Source: Thinopyrum elongatum
Lineage: Eukaryota; Streptophyta; Magnoliopsida; Poales; Poaceae
Assembly (NCBI GenBank): GCA_011799875.1
Contig: CM022303.1
Coordinates: 298,356,362 to 298,420,361, forward strand
DNA length: 64,000 nucleotides
Direction of reading: 5' to 3'
Below the pieces are notes generated by a model. That model worked only from the letters and a program-made list of their open reading frames with translations. It made no database searches and was not told the origin of the DNA. The translations under genes were made by a program, and so were the position numbers. Shown piece after piece: positions 35,146 to 47,770 of this stretch (positions are counted from its first letter, which is position 1; the number at the start of each line of letters is the position of its first letter).

Positions 35146-37313
35146 CTACCGAGAGAGAAGAGGGGGAAGAAACAGGTAAACATAATGCAAACAAATGCAA
35201 TACGGTGCGTGTGATGCTATGATGCAGTGCAGGGTTGCCTAATTACGCATCTAAGTCATTTTAGTTATTTTTAGAATTATTCTGGGATTTAACATCCGAC
35301 GTGTGTGAACTATTCATCTGCCGGATACGGGTCCGGAGTTACGAGTTCTTCTACGTAGGGGGGTTCCGATGGAGAAACAGACGGCACGATCAAACTCGGC
35401 TCGTCGTTCTGAGCAAGTTTCATGTTTTAACTTTTTCAATCCGAGCTACGGTTTAAAATATATGAATTTTCGAAGATTATTTGAATTTCTGGAATTTATT
35501 TATTTAATAAACTCAACATTATCCAGAATAGTGCCTGATGAAGTCAGCATTGCGTGAGGATGACGTCAGCATGCAACAGTGGCGCTGACTGGTCAAATAT
35601 GACATGTGGGTCCAGTGGGACCCACATGTCAGCCTCTGTTTAGACTAACAGTGGATTAGTTAAATTAATAGAGTGATTAGTGAGGTGGGCCCAGCTTGTC
35701 AGTGACTCTGTAATTATCAGAATCAACTATTTCGCTAATTAATCTAATTAAACACGAGGGGCCCACATGTCAGCGGCTAGTGAACAGTACCCCGCGTTGA
35801 CCATGGTCAACGGGGTCAAAGTGGGCCAGGGGGACCCACAGTCAGTGTCACTGGGTGGGTCCCACCACTGCCATGTCGGCGGCGGCCGGCGGCTCGACGC
35901 CGATGTCCACAAAACACGGCGGAGGGCGTGGCCGGCGTCGGAATCACGCCTGAGGCCACCATTTCACGCGTTCCTGGGCGCGTTCGATAGCTCTGAGAGC
36001 GCCGCGTCGAGCTGTGGCAGTCGCATGGCCGGGCTTAGCCGGAAATAACGCCGGCGTTGAGCTACAACGGCGCCGCAGTTCGGACCTTGTCGGAAATGCG
36101 GCTACGGCATGCAATTTAGACAACGCGAGGCTGCTTCGGTGACTACGTGATACGGTGAATGCGACGGGGACACGCACGAGACCAGAGGGTCACCGTGGCC
36201 ACGCCGGCGACGAGCGCGAGCGACGGCGCGTTTAGGCGCCGTGGGGAAAATATCTAGCGGCCGCGCGAGGACTAACAGGGAGACGGGGGGGGGGGAGGCA
36301 GAGCGGCTCACCACGCGGCTAAGAAAAGCCCTCGTTAGGCTTAGTAGCTGCAGACGGCGCCGGAGACGACGAAGCTTGCCGGAGGCAGTGAGGTGCGGGG
36401 ACGGCTCGATCGGCTTGCTGCAGGGCTCCCCGGCTCCTTCTAACTACGCTGTTAGACGTGGCCGACGACGGCGCTTCTCCCTGGCACCTCTAGGCGTTGC
36501 GGGGAGGCCGCCGACCTCGGTGGTGGCGATGCGTGGCGACGGCGGTGCTCGGGCGTCTCGGATCTGGGGAAGCAGAGGGAGACGCGAGCGAGGGAGAGAG
36601 TGGAGAAATGACGGGGGAAGCCAGGGGGAGAGCACCGGGCCTCGACCTTATCCTCGCCGCCGCACTGTTTCGTCGGTGGCGTCGCGGTGTCGCGTGCCCA
36701 CCGGCGCGCGCGTGCTCGACCAAGGCGCCGGCGACACATAGGAGAGAGGTAAGGGGGAAATGGGCCTGGTGGGCTGGGCTAGTGCACTGTGCACTTGGTC
36801 CAGTCCAGTTTAACCTTTTTCTTTTTCTTACTTTCTGATTTTCTTCCTTTTCTGTTTTCAAAATGTTTAGGGCACTTGTGCACTTTTGAAAAATGTGGGA
36901 GTTGGCCCGAATATCGCAATGCAATATTAGCTCTCACCAAAAAGTGGTTTGAACAGTTTTGGAAGCCATTTGATTTAGTATCGATTTTAAATGAATTTAA
37001 GATTGCTGTTTTGGGGCTGCTTCATCTAGTTAGAGTCACTTGTCCAACTCCAAATATTTTGATATTGATTTTAGAAATGTTCCTGAATTATTTGCCATTT
37101 AATGAACATCTTCCCAACAGTGTTTGATCAACTTTATAATTCACTTTTGAATTTGAGTTGATTTTCAGAGGTGAATTTGAATTGGATCATTAACCCATAT
37201 GACTTGGCACTGCAAATGATCATGACTTGGCAGTTTTAACAGAGTGTCACAGAGCTTATTACAAGGGGTGTTACAAGTTCTCCTCCTCTAAAAGAAATTC
37301 TCGTCCCGAGAAT

Positions 37314-40300
37314 TTAGGAGGTAGAAGGAAAGAGTCCGGGATATTCTTCCCGAAGATGATCCTCGCGTTCCCAAGTGGCTTCATCTTCAGTGTGATTCGA
37401 CCACTACACTTTTAGGAACTTGGTCGTCTTCTGACGAGTACGGCGCTCAGCTTCGTCGAGGATGCGGATCGGATGCTCCTTATAGGAAAGATCATCTTGT
37501 AGCTCGAGCATCTCATGATCCACTGCACGGTGCGGGGATTCCTTGAAGCACTTTCGGAGTTGCGACACGTGGAAGACATCATGAATATGGGAGAATTGCG
37601 GTGGCAACTCCAATTGATATGCCACCTGTCCACGTCTAGCCACGATGCGGAAAGGACCAATATAGCGAGGAGCTAGCTTGCCCTTGATTCCGAAATGTCG
37701 TGTGCCCTTCATCGGAGTGACACGAAGATACGCTTGATCACCAGGTTGATAGATCACACCCCATCGCTTGCGATCATAATTGCTCTTCTGGCGGTCTTGA
37801 GCTGCTTTGAGATTTTCCCGGACAATTCGGACTTGTTCTTCGGCATGCTGAATTATGTCCGGTCCAACAAGAGGTCGTTCCCCAGTTTCTGACCAATTCA
37901 GAGGGGTTCAACATTTACGACCATAAAGAACCTCAAAGGGGGCCATTTTCAAGCTGGCTTGATAGCTGTTGTTATAAGAGAACTCGGCATACGGAAGAGA
38001 TTCCTCCCATTTCTTACCGAAGGATATAACACAGCCTCGAAGCATATCTTCAAGCACTTGATTAACACGCTCAACTTGGCCTTGGGATTGGGGATGATAA
38101 GCTGAACTCCAGGTAATATGAGTTCCCATTGCTTTCTGGAAACTTTCCCAGAAATGGCCAGTGAAAATGCTGCCACGGTCTGAACTGATTTCCTTGGGAA
38201 TACCATGGAGTGAAACAATTCTGGAGATATATAGCTCTGCTAACTGACTAGCAGTAATAGTCTCCTTAACTGGCAGAAAGTGTGCAACCTTAGAAAGTTG
38301 GTCGACGACGACAAGAATAGCATCATGACCCTTCTGAGACTTGGGAAGACCAGTAATGAAGTCCATTTGCACTTTATCCCACTTCCATAGAGGAATAGGG
38401 AGCGGTTGCAGAATTCCAGCAGGTTTCTGATGTTCTGCCTTCACGCGACGACAAATGTCACACTCGGCAACATAACGAGCAATATCTTGTTTCATTCTAG
38501 ACCACCAGTACCTTTGACGAAGATCTCGATACATCTTGGTACTGCCCGGATGGATAGACAGCGGTGTATCATGGGCCTCGTTCATGACTTTGTCAGTCAT
38601 CAGCTCGAAGCGAGGTACTACAATGCGGTCTCAGAAGTACAAGGTTCCATCTTCAGCAATCGAGAAATCCCTGTACTTTTGAAGGTGAAGCTCTTTCTTC
38701 ATTAGACCAATTTCAGCATCTTTGGCTTGCGCAATCTTGACAGCTTTCTCAAGATCTGGCTGTATCACAAGATTATTAAGAGAACCTTGCGGAATGATGC
38801 AGAGATTCAGCTTGCGCAATTCTTCATATAGCTGGGGTTGAGCTTGTTTAACCATGAGGTTGTTGCAATAAGACTTGCGGCTCAAGGCATCAGCCATCAC
38901 ATTAGCTTTGCCAGGAGTGTATGAAATACCACAGTCATAATCGGTGATTGTTTCCAACCAACGCTGCTGACGAAGATTAAGTTCCGGTTGAGTGAATAAG
39001 TACTTCAAGCTCTGATGATCGGTGTAAATCTCACACCGATTACCAAGGAGGTAATGACGCCACTGCTTCAAAGCATAAATGACAGCAGCAAGTTCGAGGT
39101 CGTGCACTGGGTAATTCTCTTCATGTGGACGCAGTTGTCGCGAAGCATAAGCAATAACTCTTCGCTCTTGCATTAGAACACAACCTAGTCCTTGGCGAGA
39201 GGCGTCGCAGAAGATCACAAATTTTTTGCGAGAGTCTGGAGGAGCAAGGACTGGAGCAGAAGTCAGCTTGTCCTTGAGGGTCTGGAAGCTTTCCTGACAT
39301 TTGTCTGTCCACTCAAACTTAACGCCTTTGTGGAGCAGATTAGTCAGGGGCTTGGCAATCTTGGAGAAATTCTCGATGAAACGGCGGCAATAACTTGCAA
39401 GCCCGAGGAAACTTCTGACTTGTTTGACATTCTTCGGAGGGGTCCAGTCAAGAATAGCCTGAACTCGCTCCGGGTTAACTGCGATACCATCCTTGGAGAT
39501 GACATGTCCAAGGTAGGTTACTTCAGAAAGCCAGAATTCACACTTAGAGTACTTGGCATATAATTGGTGCTCTCGAAGTCTCTCTAGAACAAGGCGAAGA
39601 TGCTCAGCATGTTCTTCTTTGTTCTTCGAATAAACCAGAATATCATCCAGATATACCACGACGAATTTGTCGAGGTAATCCATGAATATGTAATTCATTA
39701 GGCGGGAGAATGTAGCTGGAGCGTTTGTTAAGCCAAACGACATGACTGTGTACTCGTAAGAGCCATAACGAGTAACGAATGCAGTCTTCGGAATATCCTC
39801 TTCGCGGACACGGATCTGGTGATAACCCAACCTCAAGTCGAGTTTAGAAAACACCGAAGATCCTGCGAGTTGGTCATATAAATCGTTGATCCGGGGAAGT
39901 GGATATTTATTCTGGATAGTTGCCTGGTTGATTGGACGATAATCTTGTACCAACCTATTCGTTCCATCTTTCTTCTTGACGAAAAGAGACGGTGCTCCCC
40001 ATGCAGAGGAACTGGGGCGAATGAAACCCTTCCTCAAGGATTTATCAATTTCCTCCTTAAGCTTGATGAGGTGGTGCGGAGGCATCTTGTAGGGACGCTT
40101 CGCAATAGGAGTGGTGCCAGGCTTCAAGTCGATGACGAACTCGACAGCTCTAGCAGGGGGTATTCCTGGAAGCTCTTCTGGAAAGACATCCGGGAAGTCA
40201 CGGACAACTGGGATATTCTCGATCCCATCAAGCGGAGAAGCATTCAACGCGTTCAAGGCATAAATTTGAGCCTCGGCATTCTGAGTGATATGCGCATGGT

Positions 40301-41711
40301 AATTCACCATCTCATTCGAGGGGTGCAAGAGGTGAACAACTTTGGTGGCGCAATTGATTGAGGCATAATGGGCCTTCAACCAATCCATTCCCAGAATAAG
40401 GTCAATCTTGGACGATTTCAGAATAATGGGAGACGCACTGAACTCCAACCCTTCGATTTCAACGGGAACATTATAGCTAACCGCAGAGGTTCGGCAACCA
40501 CCCGCGGGAGTGTGTACCAATAAGGGTGTGTTCATGTATTCGCATTTAATGTCATGCATGCGTGCAAAATGTTCTGACATGAAGGAATGCGATGCTCCTG
40601 AATCAAATAAAACGGATGCAGGTACTGAATTAATGAGAAGTGTACCCATCACAGTATCTGGTTGATCTGGAGCTTCAGACATGTTGACGTGGTAGTACTG
40701 CCCACGACCATAAGAAGGTCTGGCATTATAGTTGCGCTGTTGAGGAATACCACGACCAGCAGAAGGGAGAGCCAGTTGATTCTGATTCTGAGAACAATCT
40801 CTAGCACGGTGACCTGGCTTGCCACACTTGAAGCATAGTCCGCTGTCAGGACGAGGTGCTGGAGCTCGAGGTGCTGGAGTTGGCAGAGGCTGTCTCGGTG
40901 GTGGAGGTGGCAGGCGTGGTGCAGCATAAGAGGGCCTGTTTGCAGGAGCTGCTGAACGGAACATGCCTTGGGGAAACCAGATGCGTCGCTTCTGGGATGA
41001 CGAGCCCGAAGATGAGCCCGATTCACGGGTGCGTCTGGACGCTTCCTTGTGCTTCTTAAGTCCAGTTTCAACCATGATGGCCTTATTCACCAAGGTGGCG
41101 AAATCAGGGTAATCTTGAACAAGAAGGGCTAACTGAATGTCATGGTGCAGTCCTTCACGAAACTTCTCCTGTCTGCGTTCATCAGTAGGAATGTCCTCTT
41201 CAGCGTAGCGAGATAAGTCTAGAAACTCGCGCTGATAGACTTCCACAGTCTTGTTTCCTTGGACAAGGCTACGGAACTCAGCCTTCTTCCTAGCTATGAC
41301 AGCTACAGGAATGTAGCGGGCTCGGAAAGCAATTTTGAACTCTGCCCAAGTGACGACAGTACCAGGCGGCAGAGTCTGTCGGTGGGTGGCCCACCATTGA
41401 GCTGCGGGACCCTTCAGAAGATAAGTCGCAAAAGTGACATAGTTAACTTCAACGACACCAGCAGACTCCATCTCATGAGAGATGTCACGCAGCCAGTCAT
41501 CTGCATCCAGTGGGTTGACTGTGTTGCGGAAAAACGATGGACTGAGCCTCATGAACTCTGGTAAGGTAATGGATGGTTGTTGCTGATTAGCATCAGGACG
41601 AGGGAATTGCTGCATAATCCCCGTCATAAACTGGCGGTTGAGTTCAAACTGTTGCATCATCGCTGCCATGTAATCAGGTGGTGGCGGCGGTGGCGGGTTG
41701 TTGTCAGCCAT
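37314..41711 (-). pseudogene. Gypsy gag-pol polyprotein with three nonsense codons
   Basis: The start is set at [19 protein letters not shown] (41711), since the upstream 52 codons of the open frame look like leader. Domains in order are: gag; zinc knuckle [14 protein letters not shown] (about 40801-40842); protease (FDSGASHSF, about 40590); RT with YLDD (about 39634-39657); RNase H ([13 protein letters not shown]); integrase zinc finger (HPGSTKMYRDLRQRYWW...CDIC); catalytic SSDRGSIF and QVERVNQ; and a C-terminal region ending with a chromodomain-like WEREDHLREEYP. Premature stops lie at 38628-38630 (TGA), about 37907 (TGA) and about 37404 (TAG). Each is one C-to-T step from a sense codon. 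RT-before-INT order is Gypsy, and the tail suggests a chromovirus. It is otherwise in frame throughout, so decay is recent. Confidence 0.88.
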
Positions 41712-41956
41712 CCTGCTATTCCAACAGGGGTATTTCAGCGATAGCTTATGCAAGTGTTTAACAATAAACATGAGGTAACTCGACATTATTGAAAGAGTGC
41801 AATAGATGCTTAAAGTAGTCATTAAGACGTACAGATCCATACACAGTCGGTTAAAATCGGGCAGCATAATGGCGCAAATTGAAAATCTAGAGACACACTA
41901 GGCGGCACGCAGGCACGCGGTAAGGAAGTACACAACGTGACATAGCAAAGGCTACA

Positions 41957-42727
41957 TCAGTGTAGGAGAAAACCACTGAAACGGGGTAACTGCAAGTGCG
42001 GGCGACGAATGTTCGTCGCGGCAGGATCCTGTGCTCCATGTGCACTCTGATGCAGAACCCGGTCTCGAACTGTAAGAAGAGGTCCACGTGCAGGCGTGTG
42101 ACCTCCCACTGCAGGCCAATCAATACCTGGCGGCATCTCGGTCCTGCGTGGGTAGAGAATATCCTCCGGATGTATCCCTGCACGAACAGCTGGTAGCAAC
42201 TGTGTCATTGCCTCGTAGTAGCGTGCTCGAGTGGCGAACAACTCAACGGCAAGAGCCCGAACAGTGCGATCCAGAGCCTGAGTGCACTGAATCAGAACCT
42301 GTGGGTCGTAGCGTCGAGACTCGTACGGGGCACAGATAGCTGTGTAAAATCCAGTAGCATCTACAACAGGTGCATACGGAATGTACCGAAACACAGTATC
42401 ATCCAAGTTAGCATTGTGCTCTCCTCGGAGACGTGCGACAGCAGAGTAGGCGGCATCATGTACTGCCATCTCAATCGTCATGCCTATTCCGTGAAAAAGA
42501 TGTAGCTCAGTGTCTGAGTTGTTCTGCTGATCATAAATCCGAACTTCAGCATAGTACTGTTCCTGGTTGAACTCGCGGTAAACCTCATAGGCCATGTACT
42601 CGGGATACCAGCGGTAACCCAGTCTACTCAGGAGGGCGATCAGAACAGCTGGAAATCCAGGGGCATCACGAGCCCAAGTACGAAGCACAAGCTGGGTCGT
42701 AGGCCGCGGTGGAAACAGTCGATCCAT
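41957..42727 (-). CDS. Upstream ORF (256 aa) of Gypsy element, dsRBD-like pattern
   Basis: This is an intact frame between the primer-binding site and gag, same strand, ending 245 bases before the gag ATG. It has no gag, protease or polymerase motif. Residues about 24-104 follow a helix-strand-strand-strand-helix pattern (FPAVLIALLSRLG, then YYAEVRIYDQ, then ELHLFHGIGM, then IEMAVHDAAYSAVARL) in which G.G and the AA...A..L spacing recall a double-stranded-RNA-binding domain. A second conserved-looking region follows (AICAPYESRRYDPQVLIQ...), then a Pro/Arg-rich tail. Extra ORFs near gag are known in some plant Gypsy lineages. The dsRNA-binding role is inference from spacing only. Confidence 0.65.
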   Translation of the reverse strand: MDRLFPPRPTTQLVLRTWARDAPGFPAVLIALLSRLGYRWYPEYMAYEVYREFNQEQYYAEVRIYDQQNNSDTELHLFHGIGMTIEMAVHDAAYSAVARLRGEHNANLDDTVFRYIPYAPVVDATGFYTAICAPYESRRYDPQVLIQCTQALDRTVRALAVELFATRARYYEAMTQLLPAVRAGIHPEDILYPRRTEMPPGIDWPAVGGHTPARGPLLTVRDRVLHQSAHGAQDPAATNIRRPHLQLPRFSGFLLH

Positions 42728-43119
42728 CTGAAACAGAGAAGTTCAGGGTTGTCATAAGACAATGAGAAGTATAACCGATCCAAGAAGGAAAGGTTAAACA
42801 AAACAATGGAAAGGAAAATGATTATCAGACTAATCAGATCAACGTCAGGGAAATCGCACAGAATCCAGCTCTCCGGGTGGATAGAATTAACGAGAACCTA
42901 AATGTCGGTGTTAGTAAATTTTATTAAACGCGAATAGATGAGAGATTAGAATCCCAGAGTAAAGACGAGGAATAAAAGATCCTAATACCACCCAGTTGGC
43001 GACGTGGGCCCGTAAGCCACACAGCCAAGTTAGTAAAATAGTTTTTGACTACTAGACTCAACTTCGGCCAAGGAATTGGATAGGGGGATACCTAGAGGCA
43101 GTCGGCTCTGATACCAATC
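42728..43119 (-). other. Gypsy 5' untranslated leader
   Basis: This 392-base leader lies between the 5' LTR and the upstream ORF. Parts of it are shared nearly word for word with the non-autonomous element (15880-15910 and 18530-18716), which suggests conserved packaging or primer-related sequence. Confidence 0.65.
43104..43116 (-). promoter_or_regulatory. Primer-binding site, tRNA-iMet type
   Basis: TGGTATCAGAGCC on the minus strand, three bases from the LTR at 43120. It shows that 43120-47267 is the 5' LTR. Confidence 0.9.
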
Positions 43120-46100
43120 TGTGACGACCCCGGCTTAATCGTGCACTAATCATACACGCAAATGCGCACGATCAAGCCTAAGGACTCACTTGAAGATATC
43201 ACAACACAACTCTAAAACATAAATAAAGTCATACAAGCTTTATATTACAAGCCAGGGCCTCGAGGGCTCGAATACATAGCTCGATGGCATACAAGCGTCA
43301 GCGGAAGCATTAGATATCTGGGTACAGATATATTACAGAGAGAGAAATAGGCCTTCACAGAGGCGGGGTAAAATAAAATACTACAATCGAAAGGCGTAGG
43401 CCACCTGCCCTGGACCCTCCGATCCTCCTCCTGGTCGTCGAACGGCTCCTCGTAGTAGTAGTACTCGCCAGGCGGGTAGTAGTACTGGTCGTCGGCTGGG
43501 GCGTCTGGCTCAGGGGCTCCGTCGTCTGGTGGCATCAAATGGAAAATGGGGGAAAAAGAAAATAAAGCAAACATGAGTACTCATCCGAAGTACTCAGCAA
43601 GCAAGGATCTACACTACATATGAAACATTGTCAAAGGAATGGCTGTATATGTGGACTGGGCTGCATAAATGCCAGAATAGAGGGGGAAGCCTAGTCCTAT
43701 CGAAGTCTAGCATCTTCAACAATCTTCGACAGTCTTGCAGCAATAGACGAGAACAGATGAACATAATGTAAAGTAGTAGTAGTAGTAGTATCATCAATCT
43801 CGACCTGAGATCCTTTCTCGACTCCCTGCGAGAAAGCAATCCCAGAGCCGTACTATCCAGTTCTCATCACATGTTCTAGTTGTACCGATCGGGATACAAC
43901 TCCGAGTGTCCGTTACCGTAGGACAGGCTATCGATAGAAGTTTCTTCCCTGCAGGGGTGCACCAAGTTACCCACCACGCTCGCTTAACTCCGGCCGGACA
44001 CACTTTTCTGGGTCATGCCCGGCCTCGGCTAAGCAACACGCCGCAACCCGACCTGGGCTTATAAGAGAGGTCAGCACGCCGGACTAAACCTATGCCCCCA
44101 GGGGTCTTGGGCCATCGCCCCGGGAACTCCTGCACGTTACGGGGCCACCGAGAGCAGACCTAGCAACCCCTTATACAAGCGCGGTTGCGTTCCCAGTCCA
44201 ACTTGGCGTGCGCTGCTCCTTACTGACGTCAAACAAGCTTCGGCTGATGTATACGACGCAGAACGCCCATACTATGCCCACGTGATGGTTAGTGCTATCG
44301 GGCCAGAGGCCCCTCGGATCAAATATCCAAACCGTAGTGGATTAGGAGCGCGCGGAAACGAGCAAAGACTCACGATCGATGTGACCCCGTCGCCCCGTCT
44401 CGAGGACTTGTGGCAAGGGCCAAGAATGCCCGGCCACGCCTCGTAGTTATCTCGCGGGCACCATCCAGGTCAACCCGACTCCACATCACTTCGCATTAAG
44501 CTCGCGCGGGTACCCCTTAGGGCCGACCCGTCTTTAGTATCATGTTTCAAAGTCAAGTCATAGTATCCAAAGTAACTGTGTGTCTAACACCGAAAGGAAC
44601 CCTGAGGAATCACCCTCGATGGAATTCCCGCTTGATGTTATCATCAAGGTGAACGAAGGAGGAATCACCCTCGAGGTCCACACTTGAGAAGTTGCACGAC
44701 GACACTGTTATCGGGGGTGGTGTAGGAGGAATCACCCTCGCTTACCACGACCGAGTAACTAACCTACAAGGTTAACATCAGAAGTGCTGACGAGGTATCA
44801 CCCTCGGCACTCGACGGTAACCCAGTAGTGTCGGCCACTAAGGGGGAAGTGATGTGCGGTGCCAGGGTCTGGTCTTCAATCCCGATGATCGGGTCTTCTG
44901 ATATCCAGCGGGGCAGTCGGGATCAAGTGGGGTTCTCTATCGGGTCTCTACCCAGCCTATTCTAAACAGTCTAGGATATCCAGCAAGGTAACAAGGCAGG
45001 TTACAATAATCAGGCTATGCAGTAGATATAGGAAAACAGTAGTAGTAGCAGTTCTAATGCAAGCATAAGAGAGAAGAGAATAGGCGATATAGGCATGTTC
45101 AAAATGGGGGTGCTTGCCTGTTTGCTCGGGGGCAAGGGCAAGGTCTTCAGTGGTATCGTCGGGGACGTAGTCGTACTCCTGAGCTGCGTCTGCCTCGGGA
45201 GCTACGTCAACGTCGGGGTCTACCAAGAGAGAAGAGGGGGAAGAAACAGGTAAACATAATGCAAACAAATGCAATACGGTGCGTGTGATGCTATGATGCA
45301 GTGCAGGGTTGCCTTATTATGCATCTAAGTCATTTTAGTTATTTTTAGAATTATTCTGGGATTTAATATCCGATGTGTGTGCACTATTCATCTGCCGGAT
45401 TCGGGTCTGGAGTTATGAGTTCTTCTACGTAGGGGGTTCCGATGAAGAAACAGACGGCAGAATCAGACTCGGCTTGTCGTTCTGAGCAAGTTTCATGTTT
45501 TAACTTTTTCGATCTGAGCTACGGTTTAAAAGTTATTAATTTTCAAAGATTATTTGAATTTCTGGATTTATTAATTCGAATTTAAACAGTAATCGGAAAC
45601 GCTGGGTGCACCCGGTGCACTGCACCCAGTGTGCACCAGAGAGGCTGACAGTGGGCCCAGTCAACTGCACAGTCAGCAGTTGACTGGGTCAGCGTTGACT
45701 GGTCAAAGCTCCAGCGGGACCCACATGTCATAGGGACATATCTATTAATTGTTTTATTAGATTAAGTAATTGCTACAGTGCAAAAAATGGGACCCGCATG
45801 TCAGTGTAACGTTTTTAAACCAACCGTTATTCTAACAGGGGCCCCACATGTCAGCGACTAACTAGCTTAGCTAATAGTAGTTTAACCCATAACCTAACTA
45901 ACTGACGTGTGGGCCCAGTGAATAGTGCCCACCGGCGTTTAAACGTCGGCGGCCACAGATGCGGCGGCGACTCGCCAGAATGCGCTACAGGCGGTTGTCT
46001 GCGACGCGGCTAGGCCCGTTCGGACGTGCGCGGAGTCGCGCTTCCGGTGGGGGCTTCGGTAGGACGAGGAGGTCGCCGGAGTTGGCCGGACGACGAGCGG

Positions 46101-47267
46101 AGGCGGAGGCAGGGCTCGGGCTCGATGGAAATCGAGGCCACGGCCACGCGCATGACGAGCAGAGGGCGTGGCAGCATCCAGGCGACACCACGAGCACGGT
46201 GGTGTGCCCATATGAGCCGGAGAAGCGCGGCAGCAGCGGTACATTGAGTAACGGCGGCGGGCCAGAGCCACGGTAGCTACGGCAGCTAGAACCGGCATCG
46301 AATCGAACAGCTAGCAGGGGGTTCGGACGCGGAGCTCACCAGAGGAGCTCAATGCGGCTCGTTGACGGGTTAGGAGCAGCAGGGGCGGTGAATCGAGGCG
46401 ATGGTGCTCGCCGACGCCGAAGGGGAAGAAGAGGTCAGGGTGGCGTGGCGGTGGCCTCCGTCTTGTGTCCGTCGGCGTGGTCGACGTAGGCGAGGTCGGC
46501 GACGAGCCTGGACTTGCCGCGGCGTCGAAACGAGCTCGGTGGCCATGGTGGTAACGGCGGCGCGGCAGGGGTGGCGCTCGGGAGAGAGGGGAGAAGGCAG
46601 GCGAGCGAGCGAAAAGAGAGGGAAGAGTGGGCGAGGCGACCAGGGGGATGCAGGGGTGGTCGCCCTTATCCTCAGGGCTACCTGCCCCGTCGTCGTGTCG
46701 AGCCGTGGCCGGAGCTGTGCGAGCTCGGCCATAGCTGCGGCGACAGCAAGGCGAAGTAGGTGGAAGGAGGCCCTGGTGGGCTGGCTCCGTACTGTAGCAT
46801 TGGGCCTCAGTGCCCAGGGTTATTTCTCTCCTTTTCTTTTCTGAAAAAGATTAGCCCCTGTTGCCTATTAATTGAACTGTCAAATGAGATTTGCTAGGAG
46901 GAAAACTTTGCACAAAAACCATGCACCATATTATGGTTCTGTACAAAAAGTTTCAGGACACTAGGAAATGTCTAAGCATTTTTAGAAAAAGGAAGGACCA
47001 ACAGGAATGCTTCTCGACCACAGAAATAATTTCCAGGGGTAATTTGGGATTTTCAAAAATGTTGGTTTTAATTTTATAATTGCCTTGGGATTATTTGAAG
47101 CATTATGAACAATTTAATTCTGCCATTTGAAGAAATATTAATTTGACTTGCATTTGGAATTGGAATTTGAAGTTGAATTATTTCCTAATGCCATTTTATG
47201 AAGATGATCATGATGACATGGCAGGTTAAGTAGCTTAACCAGAGTGGGATAACCTAGGGATGTTACA
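43120..47267 (-). repeat. Right (5') LTR of composite Gypsy (copy vii)
   Basis: It starts TGTGACGACC and ends GGGATGTTACA, 4148 bp. The first ~2.4 kb match copy vi, including AATCATACACGCAAATGCGC. From about 45550 it departs and its distal end resembles copies ii and iii instead (shared AAAATGTTGGTTT and TTTATAATTGCCTTGGGA). Mini-exon B has lost its stop through a base change near 43430. Confidence 0.88.
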
Positions 47268-47272
47268 AAATA

Positions 47273-47770
47273 CCACGGGAAAGAACAGATCCACGCTGCA
47301 AGTGGACCAGGGATGAGGATTCGTCACATTGTTCACTCAGTTATAAAACCCCTCATCGAAAAATCCATCTTAGAAAAATCTTGCATGTTCCTAGTGCCTT
47401 GAAAAATCTTCTTTCCGTTCATCGGATTGCCGTTGCTTGAGTTTCATCCTTTCTTATTTTTGATTAAGGTTCAGGCCACGAAGAAAATTCTATATCAAGA
47501 TAGATGTGTTCGAGGACTTTACCCGTTGATTCCGGAGCGTAGAAGATCAATAAACAAGCTTATGGTGTTGCCAAACTCTCTCAACACGGTGGCATGATCA
47601 ATTAGGACATGCATATTTTCTCTATTTTCTTTAGTTGAACGATTGCTTAGGAAGAATAAGCTTCGGTATGTTGGTGAGCGAAATTTTAAAACTATTTATG
47701 ATTCATGTCAACGAGCTAAGAGTCATCAATTATCTTATTCAATATCTACTGGTATTTCTACGAAACCATT
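47273..47770 (+). pseudogene. Copia gag-pre-integrase fragment (3' half)
   Basis: Continuation of 31674-32795: translation gives YHGKEQIHAASGPGMRIRHI and, after several stops, RLLRKNKLRYVGERNF and SYSISTGISTKPL, a GAG_pre-integrase/integrase start. Homology ends near 47770 with no RT, RNase H or 3' LTR, so the element was truncated by deletion before or after the Gypsy insertion. Its end lies only about 370 bases upstream of the sulfite oxidase ATG. Confidence 0.75.

Larger units (their letters stand above)
33050..37275 (-). repeat. Left LTR of composite Gypsy (copy vi)
   Basis: It starts TGTGATGACC and ends GGTGTTACA, 4226 bp. A purine tract, TAGAGGAGGAGAACT on the minus strand (37276-37290), abuts it, marking it as the 3' LTR of the internal domain. 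Mini-exon A lies at 35044-35145, mini-exon B at 33355-33455 and the CGAGGGTGATTCC repeats at about 34535-34735. Its distal 1.7 kb resembles the solo LTR at 20488. Confidence 0.88.
32801..47267 (-). mobile_element. Composite Gypsy retrotransposon
   Basis: The element is flanked by a perfect TSD, AAATA (32796-32800 and 47268-47272), inside the second Copia element. From left to right it holds a 249-bp LTR terminus (32801-33049), a full LTR (33050-37275), gag-pol (minus), an upstream ORF (minus), a primer-binding site (43104-43116) and a full LTR (43120-47267). The two full LTRs agree for about 2.4 kb and then diverge completely, so they are not the two copies of one insertion event. The order PR-RT-RH-INT defines Gypsy. 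Confidence 0.88.
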
